Assembly: GCA_964514215.1 (NCBI GenBank)
Contig: CAZEPW010000007.1
Coordinates: 1 to 64,000 of the forward strand
Direction of reading: 5' to 3'
DNA: 64,000 nt
Origin: CAYQUC01 sp964514215
GTDB taxonomy: Bacteria > Pseudomonadota > Gammaproteobacteria > UBA6429 > Thiohalophilaceae
Shown: one piece after another, positions 25,991-35,918 of the stretch
Layout: each line of letters opens with the position of its first letter
Position numbering within the stretch: position 1 is the stretch's first letter
Notes under the pieces: model-generated
The model's database searches: none
The model's input: only the letters and a program-made list of their open reading frames with translations
Told to the model about the DNA's origin: nothing
Translations under genes and position numbers: made by a program

Positions 25991-26222
25991 TTATTAATCA
26001 CTGAATACACATAAAACTGATATCGACAAGCATTATCGGATCTTTAATAAATTACGAGGATATTATGTAAATAAATCTGAATTAAGATACAAGAATAAAA
26101 CACGGTAGAATGTTAAATCGTTACTAACAAAATCCCTTATATTTTAAGTAAGAACCTCTTGCAACATCCTTATTAAATTAGCAACTCATAAAATAATAAC
26201 CATAAAAAATAAATATAATTTC

Positions 26223-27251
26223 TCAGGCAAAAGTATCCAATAAACCGATATGATTGGAGTTATTAGCCATGCTACTGTTAGCATCCTGAGCTACTGAGTT
26301 AACATCTTCTTCGGCATTGATACTTTTTGTCGCTTCATTCGAATCAGAATTTTGTTGTTCTTGCTCTAATGAATGTTCAGAAACGTTAACATCAGTTAAC
26401 GAAATACCTGACTCTTCTAACATCTCACGTAATCGTGGCATAGCTGATTCAAGTGCATCTCGCACAGCAGAATTAGGAGCAGAAAATGTAACCGAGGCTT
26501 GATCGTTATTAACACTAATTCGTATATCCAACATTCCTAAATCAGGTGGATTTAATTTAATGTCTGCCTGTTGGATATTATTATTAACCATCCATTGAAC
26601 ACTCTGACCAAGTGATTGATTCCATTGAGGATGCTGTACCGGAGTCGCTATACTCAACGAACTCGTGGTAGCAACCGAAACCCCGTCAACACCAGCCGCC
26701 AAATGATAACCATAAAGTGCATTAAACCCATTTATTGATGATGCAGTAGCTGTTTTATTCATTGAATTCAGATCATTAAATGACACCAGCATTTGTTCTG
26801 GTAAAGCAGCACTAGTCTTGCCTAGTTGATTTTGGTTAAACTGTTGATTCATAAATTGTTGTTGATCCAAGCTGAATTTATTTGAACCAGGATTGCCTGC
26901 TTCAAAATTAACTTCCCTGTTTATAAATCGTGTATCAACAAGTGGCTGAAATTTGGAAGATCCAATTGCAGCTTGAATTCGATAGTGTTGCAATTCTGCC
27001 ATGGAGGGCAAATTGATTCCCGGCAAAGCATTGCCGTTTTCAAGCATTTCAAGTAACTGTTCAGTTGTTAAAATCTGACCATCGGATAACAAGTATTTTT
27101 GTTCATCCAACTTATAATCAGAAGCAGTCTCACTCATAGTGGCATTAAAGCTTAGTCCTTCATTAGCACTTTCTGTTTTCCCATTACTATTCAATAGTTT
27201 ATTAGAACCCTCAGTACCAGTAGCTAACGTAGATAGTGTTTGCACAGTCAT
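26223..27251 (-). CDS. fliK: Flagellar hook-length control protein FliK
   Basis: 342 residues, low in complexity and Asn/Ser/Gln-rich over the first ~220. The C-terminal Flg_hook domain (~225-310) carries the conserved ADIKLNPPDLGMLDIRISV and an SAVRDALESAMPRLREML helix. The N-terminal part measures hook length and the C-terminal part switches export specificity of FlhB. The ATG at 27251 follows GGAGAGAG; an upstream TTG overlaps that site. It is separated from fliJ by 169 bp and has its own sigma-54-type promoter. Confidence 0.9.
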   Translation of the reverse strand: MTVQTLSTLATGTEGSNKLLNSNGKTESANEGLSFNATMSETASDYKLDEQKYLLSDGQILTTEQLLEMLENGNALPGINLPSMAELQHYRIQAAIGSSKFQPLVDTRFINREVNFEAGNPGSNKFSLDQQQFMNQQFNQNQLGKTSAALPEQMLVSFNDLNSMNKTATASSINGFNALYGYHLAAGVDGVSVATTSSLSIATPVQHPQWNQSLGQSVQWMVNNNIQQADIKLNPPDLGMLDIRISVNNDQASVTFSAPNSAVRDALESAMPRLREMLEESGISLTDVNVSEHSLEQEQQNSDSNEATKSINAEEDVNSVAQDANSSMANNSNHIGLLDTFA

Positions 27252-27298
27252 TTCTCTCTCCAAAAACTCTGTGGTTTATTTATTTATATAGAGGTATT

Positions 27299-27314
27299 AG
27301 CAATGACTATGCCA
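27299..27314 (-). promoter_or_regulatory. Sigma-54-type promoter of fliK
   Basis: On the minus strand it reads TGGCAT-AGTCA-TTGCT, matching TGGCAC-N5-TTGC with one mismatch and the exact GG-N10-GC spacing. It is about 48 bp before the fliK ATG. FleQ or FleR is the expected activator. Confidence 0.75.
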
Positions 27315-27420
27315 AAAAGGGTAATTTTAACAACGTGAATAAAAATAATTATATGCTAAATGATAACAGCAATAACCATACCCAATATAACTAGGCTGAG
27401 ATTAACTAGCACATTAATCA

Positions 27421-27867
27421 CTATTTATCTAAGTTAGTTTGGTGTGAACGAGAATTACGCTCATCATTGTCTTTTTGTTCTTGTTTGTTTTCATCATGTA
27501 GCTCATCTTTCTGATATTTTTCGATAACATTATCCATTATTTTAGTTTTAGTATGTTGTGCTTTCCAACTTTGTTGTTGTTTTTCACAGGCCGATTCTGC
27601 TGCTGCAATCAAACCTCGTTGTTGATTAAGAGCATTATCAATATTCTCTAAAAATTTTTGATACGTGTGTAATTGTGAACCATCCATACCTTTTTTACCG
27701 TGCTGCTTAAATGACAAAACATATTCTTCACGATATTGGAGCAAACTATTTAATTTATTTTTTTGATTCTTTAAATTATTATTAACTTCGCCAAGCGCTT
27801 TAGCTGTCACTAATTCTTTATTAGCTGCTATTTTTGCTAAAGGAATAAATCGTTTTGACTTTTTCAT
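27421..27867 (-). CDS. fliJ: Flagellar export chaperone FliJ
   Basis: A 148-residue, highly charged, wholly helical protein with the antiparallel coiled-coil pattern of FliJ. It is Lys/Gln-rich with the family-typical QYREEYVLSF and LHTYQKFLENIDNAL segments. It starts 3 bp after fliI, with which it works: FliJ links the FliH-FliI ATPase to FlhA. Sequence conservation is low in this family; the call rests on length, composition and position. Confidence 0.88.
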   Translation of the reverse strand: MKKSKRFIPLAKIAANKELVTAKALGEVNNNLKNQKNKLNSLLQYREEYVLSFKQHGKKGMDGSQLHTYQKFLENIDNALNQQRGLIAAAESACEKQQQSWKAQHTKTKIMDNVIEKYQKDELHDENKQEQKDNDERNSRSHQTNLDK

Positions 27868-27870
27868 GGT

Positions 27871-29301
27871 TTATTGGGTATCGATTTCAAGTGACTCTGT
27901 ATTTTGTAAACCCTGTGTATGTGCTGTTTCAGCGTTAATTAAATCACACAAATCTTTATAACTATCAGACCAATTTACCGCATGTTTCATGTCTTGTTCT
28001 AAAAATTGCATAATAAATGGATGAATTCTTATTGCCTTGTCAATTTCATGATCACTACCAACACTATATGCCCCAACACTAATTAAATCTCGGTTTTGTT
28101 GATAAACAGAATAATAATGGCGAATAGTACGAATCATTGAGAGTTGTTCGGCTGAAACAATTTCTGTCATAGCACGACTAATAGATGCTTCAACATCTAT
28201 TGCAGGAAAATGACCACTCTCAGCTAATTGCCTAGATAAAACGATATGTCCGTCTAAAATTGCACGCGCTGCATCTGCAATTGGATCTTGATTATCATCA
28301 CCTTCAGTAAGAACCGTATAAAATGCTGTTATTGAACCTCCACCGACATCACCATTGCCAGCACGTTCTACAAGTTGTGGTAAACGAGCAAAAACCGATG
28401 GTGGATAACCTTTTGTTGCAGGTGGTTCACCCACAGCAAGAGCAACCTCACGTTGAGCCTGAGCAAAACGGGTTAATGAATCCATTAATAATAATACTTG
28501 TTTACCCTGATCACGAAAATATTCAGCGACACTAGTAGCAAGATAGGCTCCGTGTAAGCGCATCACCGGTGTATAATCAGCAGGTACAGCAATAACAACA
28601 GAACGTTTTAAACCTTCTTTACCAAGAATATTGTCTACAAACTCTTTGACTTCACGACCACGTTCACCAATTAAACCAACAACAATAACATCTGCAGTTG
28701 TAAAATGCGTCATCATTCCCAATAAAATACTTTTACCAACACCACTACCAGCAAATAACCCCATGCGCTGACCACGTCCAACCGTTAATAAAGCATTGAT
28801 AGACCGAACACCGACATCCAATGGATCTCGAATTGGCGCACGTAATAATGGATTAATATGTTTTCCCGTTAACGGTAATCGTTGTGTAGTTCGTGGATGC
28901 CCCAAACCATCGAGCGGTGTACCTTCACCATCTAATACTCGACCTAAAAGTTCATCACCAACAGCTGCTTCATAAACACTTCCAGTTGGAATAACACGTG
29001 CATTAGGTCCAATGCCACGAACATCACCAGTTGGCATCAAATATAATTTATCACCTGAGAATCCAACAACTTCAACTTCGATAGAATCTTTATCAGGACT
29101 TTTTACAATACAGCGTGCACCTAAAGCGGCATGAACGCCAACAGCTTCTAATGTTAATCCGACCATACGAACTAATTTACCTTCCACAATTAATTTAGTA
29201 GAGGATTCGATTCGAGTATTCATTTCGGTTAATTTATCACGCCAAACGTTGGCATGATTAATATTACTGCCTTTATCTTTATCAGATACACTATTTATCA
29301 T
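27871..29301 (-). CDS. fliI: Flagellum-specific ATPase FliI
   Basis: A 476-residue F1-type ATPase of the type III export apparatus. The Walker A motif GLFAGSGVGKS lies near residue 185, and Walker B is in VLLLMDSLTRFAQAQRE. Other hallmarks are ERGREVKEF and GEPPATKGYPPSVF. It energises unfolding and delivery of export substrates with FliH and FliJ. It follows fliH by 6 bp. A C-terminal tail rich in Asp/Glu/Thr extends slightly beyond the usual end. Confidence 0.96.
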   Translation of the reverse strand: MINSVSDKDKGSNINHANVWRDKLTEMNTRIESSTKLIVEGKLVRMVGLTLEAVGVHAALGARCIVKSPDKDSIEVEVVGFSGDKLYLMPTGDVRGIGPNARVIPTGSVYEAAVGDELLGRVLDGEGTPLDGLGHPRTTQRLPLTGKHINPLLRAPIRDPLDVGVRSINALLTVGRGQRMGLFAGSGVGKSILLGMMTHFTTADVIVVGLIGERGREVKEFVDNILGKEGLKRSVVIAVPADYTPVMRLHGAYLATSVAEYFRDQGKQVLLLMDSLTRFAQAQREVALAVGEPPATKGYPPSVFARLPQLVERAGNGDVGGGSITAFYTVLTEGDDNQDPIADAARAILDGHIVLSRQLAESGHFPAIDVEASISRAMTEIVSAEQLSMIRTIRHYYSVYQQNRDLISVGAYSVGSDHEIDKAIRIHPFIMQFLEQDMKHAVNWSDSYKDLCDLINAETAHTQGLQNTESLEIDTQ

Positions 29302-29307
29302 ACTAAA

Positions 29308-29985
29308 TTAATCCGTAGCACTTGAATTGTCAGTATCTTTATTTCTTTCGTCACCCAGTAAATCAGATATAACTTGATTAAGACGTTGCTCAACACTCGC
29401 ATCAATAAAAGAATCTTTCGATTTAACCTGACAACTACCATGCGTTAATACTGGATCATCAACAATTTTCCAAGGTCGTTCACCATCGTCATCGACTGAT
29501 AATATTTCTCTAACCAAACGAGCATCTTCTGGATGCAAAAATATTTTAATATCTCGCGCTGAAGCCGGTAATATCGACATAGATTCTCGAACCACGGCCA
29601 TTACTTGCCCTGGATCAATTTTTAATTCACGTCTAATAATTTGGCGAGATACAGTTATTGATAATTTAACAAGTTGATCGATGACTTCATCATCGATTAA
29701 TTCTAAAGGTTTATTTAATGAATTAATTAAAGCCTTAAATTTTCTTACTTTTGCATTAACATCTGCTTGCCCGGCAATTAAGCCATCTTTGTGCCCTTCA
29801 TTAAAGCCAGCTTCATAACCTTCTTTTCTCGCTTGTTCTTCTATGTCACCAATCTCAGCAACAGTTAGTTTTTTAACTGGGTCATCAAATGCAGTTCTAG
29901 GATTTTCTGTTTTTTGTATTGATATATCATTTAAGGTATAAGGCTTGGTTACAGCTTGATTTTTTTTGATAATATTATCAGACAT
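29308..29985 (-). CDS. fliH: Flagellar assembly protein FliH
   Basis: 225 residues. After a variable N-terminus there is the helical Gly-periodic stretch AGFNEGHKDGLIAGQADV (GxxxG-like repeats characteristic of FliH) at ~60-80. The C-terminal stator-like domain (~95-220) carries VKLSITVSRQIIRREL and VREILSV. It regulates FliI. I chose the ATG at 29985, which overlaps the fliG stop (ATGTCTGA), over an in-frame GTG/ATG 7 codons earlier. Coupled translation with fliG is likely. Confidence 0.9.
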   Translation of the reverse strand: MSDNIIKKNQAVTKPYTLNDISIQKTENPRTAFDDPVKKLTVAEIGDIEEQARKEGYEAGFNEGHKDGLIAGQADVNAKVRKFKALINSLNKPLELIDDEVIDQLVKLSITVSRQIIRRELKIDPGQVMAVVRESMSILPASARDIKIFLHPEDARLVREILSVDDDGERPWKIVDDPVLTHGSCQVKSKDSFIDASVEQRLNQVISDLLGDERNKDTDNSSATD

Positions 29986-30991
29986 ATTCTTCACCGCCAC
30001 CACCACCTAATGAAATTTCTCCAGACTCAGACATTCTACGTGCGATGGCTAAAATCTCTTTCTGAGCAAGTTCAACTTCACTTAATTTAACTGGACCTTT
30101 TGTTTCTAAATCATCAATTAGCATTTCGGCTGCACGCTTAGACATATTCTTAAGAATTTTATCTTTAACTCCGTCATCAGATCCTTTTAACGCTAGCACA
30201 AGATTTTCAGAAGATATTTCACGTAATAGCGACTGTATACCACGATCATCAACATCGACTAAATTTTCAAAGACAAACATTAATTCTTCAATACTTTCAC
30301 TTAATTCACCATCAGTATCTCGAACCTTGTCCATAATGGAACTTTCTATCGAGCTATCCATAAAATTTAAAATATTAGCCGCCGTTTTCAAACCACCAAC
30401 ACCAGCAGATTTAACATTGTCGGTATTTCCCGAAAATTGTTTTTCTAAAATATCATCGAGTTCATGAATTGCATTAGGTTGTATACCATCAAGTGATGCT
30501 ATACGCATTAAAATATCTGCTCGAGTATTTTCAGGTAACGCAGATAATACTTCAGCTGCTTGATCACTATCTAAATATGATAATACAATAGATATAATTT
30601 GAGGATGCTCTAAACGTATAACTTCTGCAACAGCACGCGGGTCCATCCATTTCAAAGCTTCTAATCCTTTTGAATGTCGCCCTAATAATATTCTATCAAT
30701 AACATTATTGGCTTTATCTTCACCAAGCGCCCCTACGAGTACTTTTTTTAGATAATCTTCGCTCCCAATTCCTAATGAAGTTTGAGAGTCAAGTTCACCA
30801 CAAAACTTATCCAAAGCACCAGAGACATCTTCTTTTCCAATATTTTTTAGGGTGGTCATAGCCTCCCCTAATTTTTGAACCTCTTTTGGACTCATGTGCT
30901 TTAAAACTTCGGCTGCATCTTCCTCACCCAAGGACATTAATAATATAGCAGAGCGCTCAACCCCAGAAAAACCTTTCGAATCTTCAGACAT
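29978..30991 (-). CDS. fliG: Flagellar motor switch protein FliG
   Basis: 337 residues in the three-domain arrangement of FliG. The N-terminal FliF-binding part begins SAILLMSLGEEDAAEVLKHM. The middle domain has LEHPQIISIVLSYLDSDQAAEVL. The C-terminal torque domain (~235-335) carries the charged ridge (MFVFENLVDVDDRGIQSLLRE, then KNMSKRAAEML). It couples the stator to the C-ring. The C-terminus is Gly-rich (SLGGGGGEEYV). It lies 32 bp after fliF. Confidence 0.96.
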   Translation of the reverse strand: MSEDSKGFSGVERSAILLMSLGEEDAAEVLKHMSPKEVQKLGEAMTTLKNIGKEDVSGALDKFCGELDSQTSLGIGSEDYLKKVLVGALGEDKANNVIDRILLGRHSKGLEALKWMDPRAVAEVIRLEHPQIISIVLSYLDSDQAAEVLSALPENTRADILMRIASLDGIQPNAIHELDDILEKQFSGNTDNVKSAGVGGLKTAANILNFMDSSIESSIMDKVRDTDGELSESIEELMFVFENLVDVDDRGIQSLLREISSENLVLALKGSDDGVKDKILKNMSKRAAEMLIDDLETKGPVKLSEVELAQKEILAIARRMSESGEISLGGGGGEEYV

Positions 30992-31023
30992 ATTGGTAAT
31001 TCGCTATTAAATTATTACTTTTT

Positions 31024-32709
31024 TTATTCATTAGCCACCCAATTCTTAACTACTTGGGCAACTAATTTCGGATCTTGAGCTACCATTGACTTTGCTACAT
31101 TAAGATTATCCTCATGTTTATCGAGTAATTTTTGTTGTTGTTCGGCTTCCTCACTTAATGTTACTTGATCTTCATCCATCTCTTGTTCATCAGATATTTC
31201 ATCTGGAATAACAACTTCTTGGTGAGTTGCTAGCTTACGCATTACAGGCCGTAATATGCCAAATACCAAATATAAAACGAAGATCACTCCCAATGCTTGT
31301 TTACCAATATCCAAAACCCAATCTTGTTTCCATATTGGAATTTCTGGAATAGCTTCAATTTTGTCAGGCTTCACAAATGAAGCATTAATCACATTGACAC
31401 GGTCACCTCGCAAGGCATTAAACCCAATAGCATCTTTCACTAAGGTGGTAAAACTGGCTAATTCTGCCACTGTCCTCGGCACCGATGTTAAAACTTTCTT
31501 AATAGGGACCGGAGCAGCAGGCTCAGCACCTTCCTCTGGTTTAGTTTTTGGCTTTACAGGAGCCTGTTCAATTAATTCCATTTTATTATCAACAACGACA
31601 GCAACGGTTAAACGACGAATTTTAGCGACAGAATATCGGGTATGACTAATGGTTTTATTTAATTCATAATTTAATGTCGATTGTTTGCTATTACGACTTG
31701 GGCCTTTTGATTGCCTATCTGTTAAGGGTGTTTTTGCATTTCGGTTAGTTGTAGCCGGTGGCTGATTACTTAAAGCTCCCGGAATGCCAATCGGTAATGA
31801 ATTCCCGTTAGACTGTTCTTCTACTTTCTGTTCACTACGAATTGATGGTTGATCAGAATCAAACTCCTCTCGGGTTTTTTCTATTTGATCAAAATCAATA
31901 TTAGCTACAACCTGTGCTTTCATTTTACCTAACCCAATTATTGGAAGTAATATACTTTCAATACGACTAGTATAATCTTTTTCAATTTTTCGAGTATATT
32001 TTAATTGAGTATTACTCAATTCAACTCCAGATTCTTTTTTACTGGATGATAATAAACGACCTTTATTATCGATCACAGCCACATCAGCAACTTGTAAATT
32101 TGGAATACTCATAGCTACCAAACTAACAATTGAACTTACTTGTTCATCGGTTAATTGTCTGCCTGAATATAAATCCAAAAATACCGAAGCACTAGATTTT
32201 CGTTTACTTCGTATAAATGGTGTTTGTTTTGGTATAGCCAAATGAACTCTTGCTGACTTTATTGATGCCATTGAAGATATAGTTCGACTGAGCTCTCCTT
32301 GTATTGCTCGCTGATAACGCACAGTTTCCATGAATTGGCTGGTACTTATTCCCTGTTCCTCCTCGAGTAATTCATAACCAACATCAGAATTACCAGATAT
32401 ACCTTCTGCGGCCATTTTTAATTTTGCTTGTTGCAATTCAGAGGCTTTAACAAGAACATTGCCTGTAACTTGATCAATTTTATATTCCAATGCTGCCGTT
32501 TGTAATATAGATATTATCTTTGAATTATCACGTGCAGCCAAATTACTCGCCACGGGAACAAACCCACCATCTTGCGACCACAATACCGCATAGATGCCAA
32601 TTGCAATACTTGCAGCTAAACCTATTAACAATCCGGCTTGCCGAATGATAGGTAATGCAGACATAGCAACAAAGGGTCTATTTACATTTTCTGCTTTCAC
32701 TAAATCCAT
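31024..32709 (-). CDS. fliF: Flagellar MS-ring protein FliF
   Basis: 561 residues. The first membrane helix is near 28-46. A YscJ/FliF domain (~50-225) follows, with ERTISSMASIKSARVHLAIP in its core, then a second ring-building domain (~255-430). The second membrane helix is near 470-490 (LGVIFVLYLVFGIL), and the C-terminal FliG-binding tail (VAQVVKNWVANE) ends the protein. It forms the MS ring in the inner membrane. Length is typical. Confidence 0.96.
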   Translation of the reverse strand: MDLVKAENVNRPFVAMSALPIIRQAGLLIGLAASIAIGIYAVLWSQDGGFVPVASNLAARDNSKIISILQTAALEYKIDQVTGNVLVKASELQQAKLKMAAEGISGNSDVGYELLEEEQGISTSQFMETVRYQRAIQGELSRTISSMASIKSARVHLAIPKQTPFIRSKRKSSASVFLDLYSGRQLTDEQVSSIVSLVAMSIPNLQVADVAVIDNKGRLLSSSKKESGVELSNTQLKYTRKIEKDYTSRIESILLPIIGLGKMKAQVVANIDFDQIEKTREEFDSDQPSIRSEQKVEEQSNGNSLPIGIPGALSNQPPATTNRNAKTPLTDRQSKGPSRNSKQSTLNYELNKTISHTRYSVAKIRRLTVAVVVDNKMELIEQAPVKPKTKPEEGAEPAAPVPIKKVLTSVPRTVAELASFTTLVKDAIGFNALRGDRVNVINASFVKPDKIEAIPEIPIWKQDWVLDIGKQALGVIFVLYLVFGILRPVMRKLATHQEVVIPDEISDEQEMDEDQVTLSEEAEQQQKLLDKHEDNLNVAKSMVAQDPKLVAQVVKNWVANE

Positions 32710-32735
32710 AAATTAATTAACCTCAAAAAAATACA

Positions 32736-33065
32736 TCACACTTGCATATTCATGATATCTTGATATGCATTTACTAATTTATTCCTTACCTCTAACATGG
32801 CTTGAAATGAAACATTAGCTTTTTGCATCGAAATCATAACGTCAGACAATTCAACATTTTTATCTCCGCGCTCAAAAGACATCGCAAGTGATTTGGCCGT
32901 TGATTGTTGAGAATTAACCGCATTTATTGACTGTTTTAATAAATCTGAAAAACCAACCTCTTCTGTATTGGTATTAGCTGCAGTTTTAGTGACAGGCAAG
33001 CCTTCGGATTGTGCTGATAACATTCGCATTTGCGCTAGCAACATATTGGGTGTAATTGTGTTCAC
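32736..33065 (-). CDS. fliE: Flagellar hook-basal body complex protein FliE
   Basis: A 109-residue protein with the C-terminal FliE signature (DVMISMQKANVSFQAMLEVRNKLVNAYQDI). It connects the MS ring to the proximal rod. It begins 43 bp after fleR. No clear sigma-54 element lies in that spacer, so fliE-J may be read from the fleSR promoter. Confidence 0.94.
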   Translation of the reverse strand: MNTITPNMLLAQMRMLSAQSEGLPVTKTAANTNTEEVGFSDLLKQSINAVNSQQSTAKSLAMSFERGDKNVELSDVMISMQKANVSFQAMLEVRNKLVNAYQDIMNMQV

Positions 33066-33108
33066 TGATAACCTCGATTATATAAATATTATTGATCAAC
33101 TCATATTC

Positions 33109-34509
33109 CTAAACATCACCTGGAATACGAATCCCCATTTCTCTAATTTTTGCTAATTTATAGCGTAATGTTCGTTGGCTAATTGCAAGTCGTTCGGCTG
33201 TTTTTTTTCGACTACCTTTTAATTCAGTTAACGTTTCCAAAATAATATTAAACTCTCTATTTTTTAAATCATCGCCTAATGATGTTAATTCAATTTTTTC
33301 ACTGCTATCTTGGCCGTCATATTTATTAACTTCAGTTTTTTCTTTATAGTCTTCCATAGATGAAATATTTGAGGAAGTTGACGATTCAAGTTCGATTAAA
33401 ACATCATCACCGGTAATTCTATTTCCTGAACACATTAACAACGCACGCTGAATAACATTTTCTAATTCACGAATATTTCCTGGCCATTGATGGTTTAGTA
33501 TTTTATACTTTGCTTCTTCACTCAAAACAGGGGTATTAATATTTAATGCAGTTGAATGTTTTTGAATTAATTTACTACAAATTGGTAATATATCGTCTTC
33601 CCGATTAACCAAACTTGGGATTTTTAATGGAAATACATTTAACCGATAAAAAAGATCTTCTCTAAAGCGTCCAGCATTAACTTCTTCTTTCATATTTCGA
33701 TTTGAGGTTGATAGAATTCTAACATCCAAGCTGATAGTTTTGGTTCCACCAAGACGTTCTACTTCATGCTCCTGTAAAACTCGAAGTAACTTTGCTTGCA
33801 AGGCAAGATCCATTTCTGAAATTTCATCTAATAAAAATGTACCACCCTGTGCTTGCTCAAATTTTCCAGGACAAGCTTTATATGCTCCAGTAAATGCTCC
33901 CTTCTCATACCCAAACAATGTTGCCTCTAACATATTTTCTGGTATGGCTGCACAATTAATCGCAATAAAAGCTGCATCACATCGTTCAGATTGGCTATGA
34001 ATAAAACGCGCCAAGACTTCTTTTCCTGTTCCGCTTTCACCAGTAATTAAAATTGGCACATTTCCTTTTGCAACTTTTTTTGCTGTTAGTGCTAATTTTT
34101 TCATACATATTGATTCAACTATCATGTCATCATCAGCATGTTTTGTTGCATCAAGGTATTGACTAACCATATTCACCAACACTTCAGCTTCAAATGGTTT
34201 AACTAAATAATCAACAGCACCCATTTGCATCGCTTCAACAGCTTTTTGAATGGTGCCATATGCTGTCATTAGCATAACGGGTAATTGTGGATATTCTTTT
34301 TGAATTTCATTTAATAGAGTATGTCCATCCATTCGTTTCATATGAACATCACTCACTATTAAATCAACAACTTTTTTTTGTAATAATGTTAATGCATCTT
34401 CACCATCTTCTGCGCTAGTTACGTTATAGCCTGCCAATTTTAATGTATCACATAGTGCTTCACTCAAATCGTTATCATCTTCAACTACCATGATAGTATT
34501 ATTTACCAT
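33109..34509 (-). CDS. fleR: Sigma-54-dependent response regulator FleR/FlrC
   Basis: 466 residues. A receiver domain (1-~120) has phospho-acceptor D54 in IVSDVHMKRMDG. The AAA+ domain (~135-375) has Walker A GESGTGKE and the sigma-54 contact loop GAFTGA. A Fis-type HTH at the C-terminus reads KKTAERLAISQRTLRYKL. It activates mid-class flagellar promoters when phosphorylated by FleS. The ATG at 34509 follows GAGG with good spacing; the in-frame GTG two codons earlier is less likely. It starts 27 bp after fleS. Confidence 0.93.
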   Translation of the reverse strand: MVNNTIMVVEDDNDLSEALCDTLKLAGYNVTSAEDGEDALTLLQKKVVDLIVSDVHMKRMDGHTLLNEIQKEYPQLPVMLMTAYGTIQKAVEAMQMGAVDYLVKPFEAEVLVNMVSQYLDATKHADDDMIVESICMKKLALTAKKVAKGNVPILITGESGTGKEVLARFIHSQSERCDAAFIAINCAAIPENMLEATLFGYEKGAFTGAYKACPGKFEQAQGGTFLLDEISEMDLALQAKLLRVLQEHEVERLGGTKTISLDVRILSTSNRNMKEEVNAGRFREDLFYRLNVFPLKIPSLVNREDDILPICSKLIQKHSTALNINTPVLSEEAKYKILNHQWPGNIRELENVIQRALLMCSGNRITGDDVLIELESSTSSNISSMEDYKEKTEVNKYDGQDSSEKIELTSLGDDLKNREFNIILETLTELKGSRKKTAERLAISQRTLRYKLAKIREMGIRIPGDV

Positions 34510-34536
34510 ACCCACCTCGATTAAACTGCTATTAAA

Positions 34537-35778
34537 TTAATAACCGACTGATATATATCTATTTTCAGTTGATCGATACTCTTTACTAAGATTGCCTTTC
34601 TCTAATGGTCTAAAACGTTCACCCTTAATAGGCAATTCCATAGTAAAAACACATCCCTTACCCGGTTGCGAATCCACACGAATAATTCCACCATGAGCAT
34701 TAGCTATTGCTGTTACCACGGCTAAACCTAATCCGGTTCCGTCAGTTTTTGTAGTAAAAAAAGGTTTAAATATTTGATGTTGAACTTTATGACTCATGCC
34801 AGGGCCACTATCTTTAATTGCAATTAATAGCTTCCCTGATTTTTTCATCGTTTCAATACTGATTTTTCCATTATTACCCATCGCTTGAATCGCATTAGTA
34901 ATTAAATTATTTATGGCACTAACTAACATTTTTCTATTACCAAACAAATAACTATCTGTTATTTTATTATTTATTATAAATTGAGTATTCGTTGAACTTA
35001 ATTGTGGACTTGCAAACAGTTGAATATCATCACACAACGATGAAATAGAAAAATCTTCTTCTGTTACTGTGCCATTTTTAGAATATAACAACATGTCATT
35101 AACTAGTAGATCTAACTGTCCCAATTTTGAAACAATTTTTTCGCTTATCGTTTTTCGTTCATCATGAGTTATTTTTTCTCGTTTTAATGATGACGCATGT
35201 AATAATGCAGAAGCTAAAGGTGTTCTAACTTGGTGTGCTAATGAGGCAGCCATTTCACCCATAGCTGCCAAACGCTGATGCTGATTTAACCTATCTTGCA
35301 AAGAACGCATTTCAGTTACTTCAGTTAGTAATAAAATTTGTCCTGGTTCAGACTCTAGTGGACAAGTTGAAATTTTCACACGACGCCCATCAACTAAGGA
35401 TACTTCATGCCCATCATCATAACGCGGAGAAAAAGCACGCTGAATAACGTCACACCAAGGTTTATGTTTTAATGGTTCACCTAACAAATCGATTGCTGCG
35501 CGATTATAATCCTGTATATGACCATGACCATCTAAAACAACGACACCACCAGGCAATACACTTAATAAAGACTCAAGCCGATGCGCTATTCTCTCTTTGT
35601 CTTTTAACTCTTTAATATAATCTGATTGGGTATCATGTAATTCATTATTTAAATCAGCAACACGTTTTTCTAACTCACGATACGACTCAGTAAGTTGAAC
35701 AGATAAACTATTGAATGTACTAAAGGCTTGTTCTAAATCTTTATGTCCATTTGGATTTTGTTGCGCAGGTTCCTGCAT
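34537..35778 (-). CDS. fleS: Two-component sensor histidine kinase FleS/FlrB
   Basis: A soluble kinase of about 413 residues. A coiled region (~10-60) comes first, then a PAS domain (~65-165, SVLPGGVVVLDGHGHIQDYN). HisKA follows with the phospho-accepting His in AASLAHQVRTPLASALLH, and then HATPase_c (NLITNAIQAMG, KDSGPGMSH, GTGLGLAVV). There is no membrane segment, as in FleS. The ATG at 35778 follows GGAG by 9 nt. An earlier ATG at 35793 overlaps that site and would add 5 residues. Confidence 0.92.
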   Translation of the reverse strand: MQEPAQQNPNGHKDLEQAFSTFNSLSVQLTESYRELEKRVADLNNELHDTQSDYIKELKDKERIAHRLESLLSVLPGGVVVLDGHGHIQDYNRAAIDLLGEPLKHKPWCDVIQRAFSPRYDDGHEVSLVDGRRVKISTCPLESEPGQILLLTEVTEMRSLQDRLNQHQRLAAMGEMAASLAHQVRTPLASALLHASSLKREKITHDERKTISEKIVSKLGQLDLLVNDMLLYSKNGTVTEEDFSISSLCDDIQLFASPQLSSTNTQFIINNKITDSYLFGNRKMLVSAINNLITNAIQAMGNNGKISIETMKKSGKLLIAIKDSGPGMSHKVQHQIFKPFFTTKTDGTGLGLAVVTAIANAHGGIIRVDSQPGKGCVFTMELPIKGERFRPLEKGNLSKEYRSTENRYISVGY

Positions 35779-35840
35779 GTGATGGTTCTCCATAATTTAA
35801 ACAAATTTAATAACATTATTGAATCTGTATAAACTTAGAG

Positions 35841-35856
35841 AGCAAATATTGTGCCC
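35841..35856 (-). promoter_or_regulatory. Sigma-54-type promoter of fleSR
   Basis: On the minus strand it reads GGGCAC-AATAT-TTGCT, with the GG-N10-GC spacing and one mismatch to TGGCAC-N5-TTGC. It lies about 63 bp before the fleS start, in the fleQ-fleS spacer. This matches the known scheme in which FleQ activates fleSR. Confidence 0.75.
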
Positions 35857-35918
35857 AAAATAAGAGTCTTATTAAATCAATAGCTTAACTATGATTGTTT
35901 AAATTTACAAAATTAGTG

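Noticed and set aside
26033..26040. Sigma-28-like -10 element (TCCGATAA, minus strand) before the STAS gene
   Set aside because: The -10 is good, but there is no TAAA-like element at 15 bp upstream, so promoter assignment is not supported.
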